Shown: piece after piece, positions 12,200 to 23,650 of the stretch
How the letters are laid out: each line of letters begins with the position of its first letter
How positions within the stretch are numbered: position 1 is the first letter of the stretch
NCBI GenBank assembly: GCA_920105625.2
Contig: CAKKTE020000278.1
Span: forward strand, 496,001 to 560,000
Reading direction: 5' to 3'
Source of the DNA: Clusia tigrina
Lineage: Eukaryota; Arthropoda; Insecta; Diptera; Clusiidae
DNA length: 64,000 nt
Notes under the pieces: model-generated
Seen by the model: only the letters and a program-made list of their open reading frames with translations
The model's database searches: none
What the model was told of the DNA's origin: nothing
Program-made: the position numbers and the translations under genes

Positions 12200-14560
12200 T
12201 GACTCGCAAAATTCGTCGGCGGATGAGTCACTGTAATCTGGATTGTGGGTGATAAGACCTCCAACTTACAATGAGGGAGGATAACTGTGGCTTCACTTGG
12301 AAAGATTATATAAAGTTAGCTGCTATGTACCACCGCGCTTGTGCATAGAATAATTCGAAACAATGAGGCAAGCGCCCATCAAAAAAGCACGCGACTTTAA
12401 TTCTTGGTCACAGACATTGGGAACCAAGCATGCCAACCTGAGAGGGAGGATAGTTGAGGAGGTATTTGCTACAATGGGACTAATTCTTCGCAACGAACCA
12501 GGTCGCTATATATTCGAACAGAGCGACAGCCTTTGCACAAGGTGGGAAGTATCAGAGGTGTACACCCATGGTGACCGTCATGCTAGAATGATTGATGTGA
12601 ATAGATGAAAATTGCGGCGCATCTGCAGATCTTATGGAAGAGGAACGCTTTCGATGCGGAATCTTTTGAAGAAACATAGAGTGAAGCATCATTTAATGGC
12701 GAAACAGCAGCAATCAAAGCCATGCAAGTGGCAAAACGACTGGAGCAGGCATGTGATGCCGCAATGCTGAGACGGACTGGCATAGTAAAACGACGGCCGG
12801 GGTACTGGTGGACCGAAGAGGTGGTAGAACTGCGGAGGAACTGTATAAAATCGCGCAGAAAATCCCAGAAAGAACGACGTGGGATAACTTTCAATGAGCG
12901 GTGAATGAATTTTAGAGTCTACTTGCTAGCTCTAAAGCCAGCAATTATAACAAAAATCGCTGTTTTAAGGAGCTACGTGGCAGCGCCGATGTAGATCCAT
13001 GGGGACGAGCCTACAAAACCGAAATGTGGAAGGTGAGAGGATCGGGAATTCCGACAAGAAAAGTTTTCGAGTGCATTGTTTGTGATTGTGATAGAAACTG
13101 GAGAGCTCTCCGACAAGCAGTATGGATTTAGGAGATAGCGATCGACTCCAGATGCAGTACGAACGGCCGTAGATCCAGCGCCATTAAGTATTGCGCTGTC
13201 GTCACTCTTGACATCAGGAGTGCACTCAATTCCGCCAACTGGATGAAAATGCTGAGGACACTCCAAAATTTCGACGTCTGCATATTTACTGCGTGATCAG
13301 CACCCACTTTTGCTACAGGGTGCTGCAATATGACACAGAGAAAGGCCCGCAAAAGTATTTGGTGACGGTATCCTAAAAGGTCCTGTTTTTGGTCCATTAT
13401 TCTGGAACGTTGTATATGATGGCGTCCTGAAGATAAAAATGCCTACAGGCACAGTACTGGTTGGATACGCCGACGATATTGTACTGGTGGTAGTGGACGA
13501 GCAGATTGTGGACGTTGAGCTGACATGCAGTAATGTGGTAATGGGAATACAGTGGCTAAACAATGCAAATCTAGAATTTGCAGCGCAAAAAACCGAAATA
13601 GTATAGCTTAGCCCAAGAAGGCGAAAAGAACACATGACCGAAATTGGAGGGCATGACAGCCCATCGAAACCTTTCATCCTTTCATTAGATACCCGGGAGT
13701 AATTATCGATTCACGCATGACCTTTAGAGACATTATGCCACTCAGCACCAAGGCGGCATCTGTATACTCCCCAATATAGGAAAAGCGCAGTGACCAATAA
13801 GAAGATTGCTCTCCACAGTCACGGACTCTGTTATCTTATGTGTGGCAGAAACAAAGCACACTCATTTGCGCAAAGCAAGGTAGTAGGCTAAGAGTTGCCT
13901 GCGCGTACCGAATCATGTCCGAGGAAGCTATCTTAGTTATCGCTGGGAAGACCCCCCTTCAAACTCTCGCTCGAAAAATCCAGCGAAAGTATACAACATC
14001 GAGTATAAAGCCAACGCTATGGCACGAAATTAAAGCAACATAGGTGCTCTTGAACGAATGGACACTTAAATGGGAGCAAGCCAGAACGGGCCGTTGGACT
14101 TTTCAGTTGATCCCAAGAATATAATTATGGATGCAACGGAAATATGGAGAGGTATATTTCTACCTAACGCTATTGAGCGGACATGGATGCTTAGTATCCT
14201 ACCTGTACAGGTTTTAACTACCTACACTCCTTTCTGTTCTACCTGCCACGGAGAGCATGGAAGTACAAGACATATCCTTTTCCAGGGTGGATGATTTAAT
14301 CAGGAACCAGAGGAACTCTCAGGAGCATTTCCCACAATATCAAACATGATTGCGGAGATGTGTGCCACAAGGAACAAATGCGACGCCACCTGATTGTTTG
14401 CAGTCCGTGTCATGGATTAAGCTCCGGGATATTGAGTGTATGCGGAAGAGTGAGCAGCGGCAAAAACGTCTACAGCTACAAGCTGAACAAACTCATTCAA
14501 GCATTCGCATATAGTGACAGAATGCTCACAATTAGCAGAAAACAATACACCTGATTATAA
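12200..14560 (+). pseudogene. R1-clade-like LINE, near full order but heavily mutated
   Basis: Plus-strand pieces occur in the right order for one element. 12,363-12,608 holds the end of an APE-type endonuclease (an ARDFNSW / RGRIVEEVFA pattern). 12,722-12,904 has the RR...YWW-x3-V-x2-LR linker typical of R1-group pol. 13,090-13,260 has an early RT block (YGFRR...RSTPDAV, then VTLDIRSA). 13,400-13,480 has a GYADDIVL catalytic block. 13,540-13,730 has the thumb. About 13,880-13,980 has an RVACAYRIMSEEA segment followed by IAGKTPL, and 14,230-14,290 has a CSTC...H C-terminal knuckle. In-frame stops and frameshifts occur between nearly all blocks. The catalytic YADD motif is intact but stranded. 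R1-like elements often target rDNA, yet no rDNA is seen here, so this is a dispersed member or a transposed relic. Confidence 0.72.
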
Positions 14561-15350
14561 CAGATGCTTGTAGCGGCAACGCTCCTAATGTAATTACGAA
14601 TCGGTATGCAGGGAGGATTATCCGGTCGACCGTGGAGGTGGGTTTTAGTAGGTAGAAATCTCTAATCAATAGTGGTCGGCCTCTGTTATGCGTCTTACCC
14701 CAGTGGGTCGGCACTTTTATGCACTTGGCAGATACGTATAAAATGCACAACAACAAGGTGACGTCTACTCCAAGTATATCTGCACGGGATATCCAGGTAA
14801 CTGGGAAACCCCAGCCGACATGGCGAAGGCTTGGCCATCGGACGTATTGGCTCAAAGCACGTCATCCCTAATGAATGAGATTTACACTCAGAATCTCGGC
14901 GGAAGCAATTTACTGAGTGCACAGCCATTGACTCTGTCAAGGGAGAGTGGAAGTAAAGGAGAACAACCTGGCATCAAAACAATCGGAGGCCACCGATGTT
15001 GAAGATGTGAAGGTGATAGATGGTTCCTCTAGCTCCTTAAGGAAGCTGGTATCCCGTACGTGGTCGACAACGTTTAAACCTGGTGCGAACCAGGGGGTCA
15101 TTGGCAAGGAGACGGATTATATTGGTGGTCCCGAGGCAGACGAAAATCTGTCTGTATGACAGAAAAGAAGGAGAAAAAGGTAGAGGGAGAAGAGTTTGTG
15201 CAATCAGATGGAAAGAGCAATAACACAAGGAAGAGGAACGTCGCAAGACCGGAATTTGATATGTCTGTATGCTGGACCTAGATACCTGCATGTCCGTCCT
15301 CCTGGATACGAATGTGGTAGACGGACAAAAGAAATCGGATAATATTCGTC
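14561..15350. other. Unassigned; possibly 5' leader or ORF1 of a LINE
   Basis: Open stretches at 14,695-15,159 show Ser/Thr- and charge-rich translations without a family motif. The GC content and codon texture resemble the neighbouring LINE relics more than intergenic DNA. No function is assigned. Confidence 0.3.
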
Positions 15351-15354
15351 CGCC

Positions 15355-15640
15355 TGAGTAGGTAGGTACGTAGGTTGAGCGGTTGCTAAGAAGGCGTAAT
15401 TAGGTCATGATTGACCCTTTCGGATACCGCATGAGACAAAAATGCCATTCTATTGCAAAGTGCAGCCATTTGGAATTTTTTTTGAATCAGTTGCATTTTG
15501 TTTTCCTTTTTGGAATATCTCCCAGAAAGTGAAGTGGGGACAAATATCGTGCTGTTAGATTGCGCGATGGGATCAGCTTTCAAAGCCACTTGTCCGATTA
15601 AACATTCAAACAAATCCTTTCCACTATGGTAGAATGATGA
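15355..15640 (-). pseudogene. LINE 3' end relic (same family as 41.4 kb)
   Basis: Minus-strand C-terminus of an RNase H LINE followed by its 3' UTR. It shares several blocks with 41,400-41,580: TTGACCCTTT, TACCGCATGAGACA, GTGCAG-CATTTGGA and GATATCTCCCA, in the same order and spacing. It ends in a run of TACC-type repeats (plus strand GTAGGTAGGTACGTAGG), matching the CCTACCTACC tail at 30,610-30,622. Confidence 0.6.
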
Positions 15641-15739
15641 TCTCTCATGTATCAGGACTGAGGTGCGAAAGACGTTTCACTCTAATTAGAAATTTAAAAA
15701 ATTAAGAGTTGAGGGATTTCTGCTCCTCTATCGAAACCC

Positions 15740-16650
15740 CAGAAGGATGGAATCAGGGGCTGATACCGCTATAGTTACAAAGGAGATGTGGGCATGGGCC
15801 ATTAAATCCATATACGGATGGAAGTGGAGCATAAGCTCTCTGATGCCTAACACGCTTGCGCAGGGCGTGGTAATAATGGCATCAGGGATGTGTCCTGATG
15901 TGATTAGCGGAATCCTCCATAGTGCACGGGACGTGGACTAGGCATTAATCCCAGTAAAATTTAACTGATGCTATTTTTACCACGCGAACCAAAAACCCGA
16001 CTTTTAAGACACCTCATTTACATAAAACTATACGGTCTCATGCCAGGTACCTGGGCCCTGGACTCGAAACTGAACTGGAAATAAAATAATCGAGGAATAC
16101 ATCATCCCAAATTAAGAATAATTCTAAGAACAGCCTGTGCTGTAACAACAGGAGCAATTAAGTCATCTGCTTCCAATTGATTTATTAATCAAGAATACCA
16201 CAACCCTTAGCGCTCTTAGGCTAAGAGAATTAGACTGCTGGAAAGATAGATCGTATGGCCACACGTGGTAAATTCAAACCACAAAGGACCTGCTTTAATT
16301 TTTGGAAAACGCCAGGAATGGAAGAGAGGTGGAATTATGAATAATATAGACACCGCAATCTACACTTAAGGCGCACAGATGGATTATGCGGTAGGTGCAG
16401 CCCTCTTCTTAGAATATCTAAGGATTAGCAAATCATTTAGGTATATATGGGAGTCCTGTAGGTTGGGAGTGGAAGACACAAGTTTAAAGAAAAATATAGC
16501 AATAGTCTCAAATAGGGAATAGAATGCCACAAGATTAGTAAAGTACTTTGGCCGGATTACAACAAAAACAAACCCACAGAGTTAATAAACAGAGGTCGTC
16601 GTGATGTAGTAGGCTTACCGCAGTCATCACAGCATAATAGCCGAATGCAA
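15740..16650 (+). pseudogene. LINE pol relic (RT palm to RNase H C-terminus)
   Basis: About 15,830-15,940 carries a VVIMASG segment and helix that normally follow the RT catalytic aspartates, but the YADD itself is mutated. About 16,040-16,110 has the LDSKLNWK thumb motif followed by IEEYI. 16,200-16,270 has an LRLRELDCWKDRSYGH block, and about 16,540-16,640 resembles the RNase H end (LW-x2-Y..., INRGRRDVVGL). Multiple stops occur. The copy appears to belong to the same broad LINE group as the 8.8, 29.7 and 41.4 kb relics. Confidence 0.55.
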
Positions 16651-17095
16651 GGTGCGTAAAGCCGCTTGGCTATCAAATAGAATGCAATGTCTCTAGCTTG
16701 GATCCATCTGTGTATATATCGAATCCGTTTTATATGTGGAGGGTGCCTTCCAATTGTCCCTAGAGAGAATTTATCCTACACATGCCATTAAAGGCATAGC
16801 ATGGTGGTATGTGATCAAAAGAGTCTAGAATATCCGCGGAGAAGTTTAACTAAACGTTAAAAGGAAATCTGATTGCCTATATTGCAGATAATCATCGCAA
16901 TTGGGATATTTTGTTGCCTAAGGTGGTCGCTCTATGATCTTCATCTCACGGAGTTCTGAAGATGACCTCCTATTTTGCGCTCTTCGGCAGGGATATATGC
17001 TTATTCGACAAAATAATGAATCTATTTCACGGGAACACTTCCAATTAAATAAAAACTCAGAGCTGGGTCAATGGTTTAAAACGCTGGGGGTGGAA
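16651..17095. other. No gene recognised
   Basis: An open frame at 16,934-17,116 has no family motif. It may be the degraded upstream part of the integrase scrap that follows. Confidence 0.3.
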
Positions 17096-17099
17096 ATTA

Positions 17100-17350
17100 A
17101 CGATGTGAGGAAATGACTGAAGAAGGCAGCTGACAAGAATTCGAAGCGCTATAATCTACGTCATAGGGATGTACGATATTTAGTGCTCAGGAAAAATCAT
17201 GAATTGTCTGATAAGGAAAAAATTATTCAGAAAAATTACCGTACATAAGTGCCTTTCGAGTTAAAACTATCACTGTGGACATACGATCTGGAAACATTGG
17301 TGGGTAAGAGTGCGGGGGTTTGCAATACGAAGGATCTGAAATTATAAACT
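17100..17350 (+). pseudogene. Ty3/gypsy integrase C-terminal scrap
   Basis: After a stop near 17,115 the plus-strand reading gives SKRYNLRHRDVRYLVLRKNH and, further on, a KNYRTYK / PFELKLSLW stretch. This is the pattern of the chromodomain-free C-terminal region of gypsy integrases (NLRRR, then G-x-LVLV-x-H-x-LS, then AKL-x-P+). It lacks the catalytic core and any LTR. It is a fragment only. Confidence 0.5.
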
Positions 17351-17558
17351 GTGGATGAAAGAGCAATATAGGATGAATAGGAGTGACAATTTCTGGAAGT
17401 CGGGGGGAATGTTATGTTGCAAAGTTTTTATCAGTTGTCACTTGCCTAATTTCAAGTTTTCACTCAGTATACACCACTTCTCACACCTGGCTCCCCTACA
17501 GCGGAAACATCACAGTAACTGCAGTGGTCGACTAAGTAGCCCAGCGGCACCCCCCGAT

Positions 17559-17575
17559 CCCCCCCCCCCCCCCCC
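17559..17575. repeat. Poly-C run
   Basis: Seventeen consecutive C, preceded by a shorter C-run. The length is prone to assembly and polymerase error. Confidence 0.85.
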
Positions 17576-18329
17576 TGTGTTTGCGGTGTAAAGCTGCGAG
17601 TTAAAGCCAGAGAGAGGCAAATACGACATTATTTTTTAAGCTAGCAAATTTTATCGCAAATTTGTGTGAAATGATAATTTCTTTCAAATAAATAATAAAA
17701 AATAGTTATAAAACAGATCTACAGGCACCGTTATTTAAATTAAATATTGAATTTCTGGTATATGGTTACCGTTACAAGGCAAGTGATGCTTTTTCTGTTG
17801 ACACGTTCGAAAGGTCAGTCAGTTTTTGGATATTAAATGAGACTCGTTACCCAAGTGGCGACAAAATAAGTAAGTAAATAACGAGAAAAGAATTACGTTC
17901 CCATGGAGAGGCATTGAAAAAGATATAAATTGCTTGTATTCCTCTAGGCTACGTAGCAGCTCGGGTAAGGTTGACTACACACTACGAAAAGCGTTAGGTC
18001 GATTAGTTTGACAACGTAAAAAGGATAGTGTTGGCTTGCTAAAAATGAACGCCTTGCTAAATTTCAACAAGTTATGAGTCGGAGCACCGCTGAAGTAAAA
18101 TAATTAAATTAAAGTTTGCAAGATTATGGAAAATTAAAATGTATTTCCGTCGTAAATGGCTGTTGGAAGATTGAAGAATAGGCTCTTTCATATACTGCAG
18201 CCGACAGCGTAACAGAGACAGATCATATAGATATTGGCTGAAATTATACTTATGATAGAGCCTTATTACAGGATGCCTTATTATTAACTTATGAGGATGT
18301 GGGTTGACTCGAAAAGTCCAAGTATTAAT
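17576..18329. other. No gene recognised; possible 5' part of the copia relic
   Basis: AT-rich and without a clear LTR or PBS. It could contain the 5' LTR and gag start of the copia-like relic, but I could not delimit one. Confidence 0.3.
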
Positions 18330-20640
18330 GAGGCTTGTTGAATTGCAATATGTGATTGTGATTCAGTGCAATACTAAAAGTAGAGAAAGCAGGATTGAAC
18401 ATATATGATGAGCCGACTGCATTACTAATGTTGGCAGGGTTACCTGACGAATTTCGCGCATTAGTTTTAGCAATTGAAAATCCCCAATGCAATTTCAACT
18501 GTGGACTTAGATAAAAGACTTTTGATGCAAGACGTAAAATTCGATAGCAAACCAGAAAACAGTGCATTGGTTGCAAAATATATGTCACATGAAAATCTGA
18601 AAACAAGAATTTTAAATGTTAAACATGTCATCAATTCGGAAGAGAATCGAACAAAAATCAGAACTCGTGTCTTACGTCTTAGCCCGGTGCATCTGACCAA
18701 ATATGACCAAAGACAAGCTCATTTTGTTTAATGTGAAACCAACAATTAATAGAGAAGTAATTTTAGCAAATGACAAAAGAGTCTGTGATTGTGTTGCTGA
18801 CATCAGATTGTAATTAACAAAAATACCAATTCCGTTATAAACAATGTGTGTAAATCTCTTATCAATGAGTTAAATGACTAGTAACGTTAATAAAGTAGTT
18901 TTCAAAAATGGGAAATGCAATGTATTAGATCGATGCTTGCACGAATTAAGCTCATATTTCACTGATATCAAAAAACCAACTGATCATTTTGATTTATAGC
19001 ACCGCAGATTAGGCCATATTTGCACAGAATATTTAAAAACTTTTTGTATTGGTGTAATCTTTGAAGCAGTGAATACAAGAAGTGCATCGTATGTGCCAAA
19101 GGTAAGCAGATGAGGGCGGTGTTTGAGGAGCGAGGAAAATACGCTGGCCCTTATTCATACTGACACTATGTGTCAATTTCAATTTAAATCATTTACAGAG
19201 CGAGTATATATTAAGTTTTGTCGATAACCACTCACGAAAAGCAATTCCTAATAAGCAAAAATCTGAAGTATTTAATGAGTTCAGAACTTTAAAACGATTG
19301 GTTCAGAATCGATGTAGAAGAAAAAATAACATTTTGAGGTCGAACAATGGGACTCAAAACGTAAATAACAACTTTGATAAACTCGTCAAACAATGTGGAA
19401 TTGTACATCAAATGAGCATGTCTATTGACGAAGCTTTGGCGTCTAACTTAGTAGATTCATGGAAGAATGCGATGCGAGATGAATACAAATCACTGTTGGA
19501 AAACAATACTTAGCCATTGATACAGTTGCTCTCTGGGAAATAACTTAACTCAATATAAAATGGATCTTCAAAACAAAAATTTATGTTAATTGTATATCGA
19601 CTCATAGAAAAGCACGACTTGTTGTGCAATGGTTCAATCACAGAAAAGCAATTGATTACGAAGAAACATTCGCTCAAGTAGCCAGATATACTTCTTTTTC
19701 TATTAGCACAATTAGACGAGGATATTTACACTCAATCATAGAGTTTTGAAGATGGTTCTGTTATGGCATGTAGACGCATAAAATCTTTTTATGGCTTGAA
19801 TCAGTCAAGTAGAGCATGAAATACAGAAATAAATATAACACTATTGATTGTTAGACTCTTAAGTAGTAATTTTGAACAATATATTTATTATTTTAGAGAT
19901 GGAAGACAAATTTAATTTATCGTAATTTGTGTGACGACGCACTCATCATCTCCAACCAGTTGAACCTTATAGATAATTCAAATTCAAGGTTGCTCAAAGT
20001 TTCAACATGAAGGTATGGGCTCACAATTTTGGGCATAAAAGTTACAAGCGATACGTAACATGGTACAATAAAATTGAACAACAACATGTATTGGAGGTTA
20101 TTAATCGAGTATAAAGGACTGCAATCCAATTGCAATAGATATGAATCAGAAGCTGAATTCTGCGATGTGTCCTATCGATGCGGTGGAAAGGCAGCAAATT
20201 CAGAAGATTGCATATATGCAGGACATCAGGTGTCTTTTGTTTGCTGCTCAAACAGATATTTGCTATGCTGTCAATAAAATTAGCAGGTTTGCTACAAATC
20301 CTGGTAAGGCACAGCGGACGGCCGTTGAGCGGATCATAAGGTATCTAAAGGGTGCCATTGGTAATGGTCAAATATAGTTGAAATCGCTGGGTATTGCGAC
20401 GATAATTGGGGTAGTGACCTGGACAGGAGACGGTCGACTACAGGCTGCTTATTTACGCTTCAAGGTGATGCAGTTGCATCGGCTGTATGGCGACAACAAA
20501 CCATCGCACCGAGGCTGCTGACTGTGTGATTATACATTGGGATAACGGAAGCATAATACATGTTTTCACTTATAACTCATAATCATCTAGGAAGAAACAT
20601 ATTGATATAAAGCCGAAATATATTAATGAATCTTTAAACT
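18330..20640 (+). pseudogene. Ty1/copia retrotransposon relic (gag to RNase H)
   Basis: Blocks occur in copia order on the plus strand. 18,414-18,480 is a gag segment (LLMLAGLPDEFRALVLAIEN). 18,995-19,110 is the GAG-pre-integrase zinc region (HRRLGHI...C-x2-C-AKGKQ). 19,145-19,300 is the integrase core start. 19,420-19,700 is the RT entry (WKNAMRDEYKSLLENNT, then a KARLV...DYEETFAQVAR pattern). 20,170-20,370 is the late RT block (DICYAVNKISRFA, RIIRYLKG). 20,395-20,510 is RNase H (GYCDDNWGSD, RRSTTGCLF), ending near 20,640 with a KHIDIKPKYI stretch. Stops and frameshifts are frequent, and the RT YVDD region around 19,700-20,000 is not recognisable. No LTR pair was found. Confidence 0.75.
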
Positions 20641-20649
20641 TTAAACTGC

Positions 20650-21640
20650 ATAAATAGGTATACCAGAGTGGAAAATTATACGAATCAGCTCGGCTCGATC
20701 TAGTGTGCAAGATTGAAACAGGGCTGGAAGCTAGTGGATACTCAATAGGAATATTTGTGGATATTGTGAGAGCATTTGACAATGCTACCTTTGATTCTGT
20801 GTACTCGTACTTGGCTGCTAGAAGACATAGGGTAGACGAAACCACTGTAAAGTGAATCTGTTTCATGTTATTAACCGTTGGAATACCAAACGATAATTGT
20901 ACCTGTTGGTCGCATGTGCCCTGAGGGTGGGATACTCTCTCTTTTTCTGTAGTGTTTTGTGGTGGCCTCTCTTCTGAAGAATTAACAGAACTTCCGAAAA
21001 CACATCAATGTGCATTGGAGTCAGGAATGTCCCATAGCATTGTTTAAGCAAAAATGCAGAGAATTCTGGACAAGATTAATGAGCGGTGCTCCTTCCAGAG
21101 ACTGACTGTTAATGAGTTAATGAATAAGACAACTGTGCTATTGTTTTCGAGAAAAAGAAAACTTGAATGGCAAAATCTACTAGTACTAAAGAATGTAAAT
21201 ATCAGTCTTTCCAAGGAATTGAAATTTCTAGGGGTCTTCCTTGATAGTAAAGTCAGTCGGAAGATGCATGTTGAGCTAAAGGTTATTCGTGCACAGAAGG
21301 TGTTTGGGCAGTTCCAACGAGCTTATACCAAAACTGTGGGGCTGAAATCAGCTGATGTATTTTGAATTTGATTTGGTGAAAACTCTCTTCACTGACGGCT
21401 CAAAAACTGAAAAGGGAAAATAGCCCGAACAAGACAGTTGAAGATTTCCTTCTAACATTACGAAGGAATGATCTTCGATCAATGGTTGGGCTAATTACGG
21501 GGCACAATCCATGGGTTCGCCATGCGGTGATCATTGCTATCATTGACAGTCCGAACGGCGTCTCCTGTTTGGAGGAATAACAGGATGGTATAGAGGATTT
21601 TCTCTGCGTTTGTCTTACCTTTGCGAGAATGAGGAGGCGC
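20650..21640 (+). pseudogene. LINE RT and RNase H relic
   Basis: 20,660-20,855 encodes YQSGK...ES, then GIFVDIVRAFDNATFDSV, the first catalytic aspartate block of LINE RT. 21,054-21,365 is an open segment of 103 codons with the thumb motif ELKFLGVFLDSKVSRKMH. 21,375-21,420 starts RNase H (LFTDGSKTEKG), and about 21,480-21,560 has the ITGH block. The second RT aspartate pair is missing between 20,870 and 21,050. It lies directly behind the copia relic and was either inserted there or joined by deletion. Confidence 0.7.
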
Positions 21641-22620
21641 CTAGGGAGAAATCGTGTAGTGGCACTGCTATCTATTCTGCACCCAAATCTTTAAAACGGT
21701 CGCGGTCGGCTGCAATTACTCCAACCAATGCTACCAATTCACCGGTCAAGACGACAAGATAACTCTTACTTCTACTGGGGGGCAAAGAAAGCAAAGAAGG
21801 CCTGACAGGATACGCACTGTCACAGCCAGCCCGTCAGTTGCCGTTATAGGAGGCGCTACGGTCGAACAAGGTAGAGCGTTTGCAGTGGACCAACGGTGGT
21901 GGTATCTGTAATCCTGCTGCTGGTGCGTAGATTTACGCTCAGCCCAGAGGGGTTCGTGTGCCAATAGAATAGCAGTTCCGTGGCACAGGTCTCTGCAGCC
22001 AATTCAAAATACCTTCCCGGCGAAATTGTTGTCTGTGAAAGCACTGACTGGATATATGGCCACGCACTTTCGGAAGTTACGTGACCATGAAATCCTTTAG
22101 GGAGAAGGCATTGGCTGTTAGATGGATCATGGGGTGACTAATGCAGAGCGTAAGTTTTGCAAGAGTCATCTAATGAAACAGGCACTATGCTTGGAGGTCA
22201 AGTGCAACCTCGGGGCTTACGAGGTGAAGGACAGACCTATAAGAGTAAAAAGTTCATTTCGTGCCAACTTCGAGTGGATAAGGGCAGAAGTAAGATTCCC
22301 CGCTATGGTTAAAACTATATTTGTTTTATACAGTGAACGTAGTGAGTCCGTTAGGCAATTGCCTGGTATCAGAGCTTTTACAGAATATGTGCTTGCAGCG
22401 ATAATTGCCCAGAATCCGCGAATGTACAATAACGACTGGTATATTCTTTCGAAGACCAATGGTAAGAACCGGGCAGATAATGTCAGATGGTCCAACTCTT
22501 CTGGTGCATCAGAATACTGTTGAAGGCTTGAAAACGGCTAAGATAATATATGACGAGATAGTAGACCTAGAACTGGCCTTGAATATCTTCTCAGCTAGCG
22601 GAAACCTATTAACGTAGTTG
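21641..22620 (+). pseudogene. ORF1-like relic of a fly retrotransposon
   Basis: A Lys/Arg/Ser/Thr-rich stretch (21,650-21,900) is followed by a segment at 22,122-22,617 that alternates between two frames. A KDRPIRVK...AEVRFPAMVKTIFV block leads to IIAQNPRMYNNDWYILSKTN. This layout resembles nucleic-acid-binding proteins of the DUF4780 type found in ORF1 or gag of fly retroelements. The match is by pattern memory only, and the gene is broken by a frameshift near 22,480. A diverged host gene cannot be excluded. Confidence 0.35.
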
Positions 22621-23039
22621 AAGGAACCGAAAGCACTGACATATTTTGGCGATGCAAGAAAATTTTTGTTATGTTGTTTGTCTGGCGCCTCTGGGGCAAT
22701 TTCGATTTGCAAGGTAATCGTATCCTACGCATCGGTGGGCAATGGGTTAAAATCTGCGCTTTTTAGATTGGAGATAACTGAGGCCATTTGTTGTACTGGA
22801 GCCTTTCTGACAACTTCCGGCCCTTCTCTTATTGCGTTGCTGAAACTTCCCGCATTGGATATTTTCATTAAAGAAGCGGCTCTAACGTCCACCTGTGCGC
22901 TATAGAACAATAATCAGTAAAATGTGCGATTGGCTCTTGAAGATGGTTTTAGCATTGACATGGACTCTGTTATCCTTTCTATGCCCAGTGACTCGCGTAT
23001 CCCATTATAAAAGTTCCTATGGCATTAAAGTTATATAGG
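22621..23039. other. Unassigned open frames on both strands
   Basis: A plus-strand frame (22,618-22,905) and a minus-strand frame (22,725-22,910) overlap. Neither shows a family motif. Composition suggests transposon-derived DNA. Confidence 0.3.
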
Positions 23040-23650
23040 TTCACTTGTAGTTTGATTAGGTGGGCAGTACCGGCGTATCTTCACTGATGACTCCAGAACA
23101 GATCATAGATCGGGTTGTGAAAGTGTTCGCGATGTTGAGGTTGATGGACTATGTGCTAGAAAAGAAATAGTATAGCAGATGTATTTGTGTCTGAAATGAC
23201 ACTCAGGCACGTTGAAGGCATTCACATAATAGTCTGATGTTAAAATGGTTTGCAGGAAACGTGAGCGTTATGTGTCATAAAGTCGAGGATGAACTTGCGA
23301 ATAAAATACTGGCCCTGAACCTGTTCTTCCTTTGCCGTTTGCCGCCATTAAGTCAACTTTTAGAGATTGGGTTGCGAATGCACAGAATTCCGAATCAGAA
23401 GTCTTAACTGGCAGTAGTTAGGCAAAGACTATCCTACCTGATATTACTGACAGTATATCCAGGTTTTATGACTTCGTATGAGGTACGGGATACGATTGAT
23501 GGCAAGCCCGTTGACGTGGAGTAAGCATATGAAAATGGTAGGCATAGCAGACAGTGCCCATTGCCCGGCTTGTGGGGAGAAGGATGAGTCGGAATTGTGC
23601 GTGTGTGTGATCCACTTTCTCTAGGAAAAAGTTTGAGGTTTTTCACATCG
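23040..23650 (+). pseudogene. LINE RNase H C-terminal relic
   Basis: About 23,080-23,150 reads VFTDDSRTDHRSG (an RNase H first strand with DDS in place of DGS). 23,320-23,400 has a PLPFAAIKSTFRDWVANAQN stretch. 23,530-23,610 has the closing knuckle KMVGIADSAHCPACGEKDES. Stops fall between the blocks. It may be the 3' end of the same insertion as the 21.6-22.6 kb ORF1-like relic after deletion, or a separate copy. Confidence 0.55.
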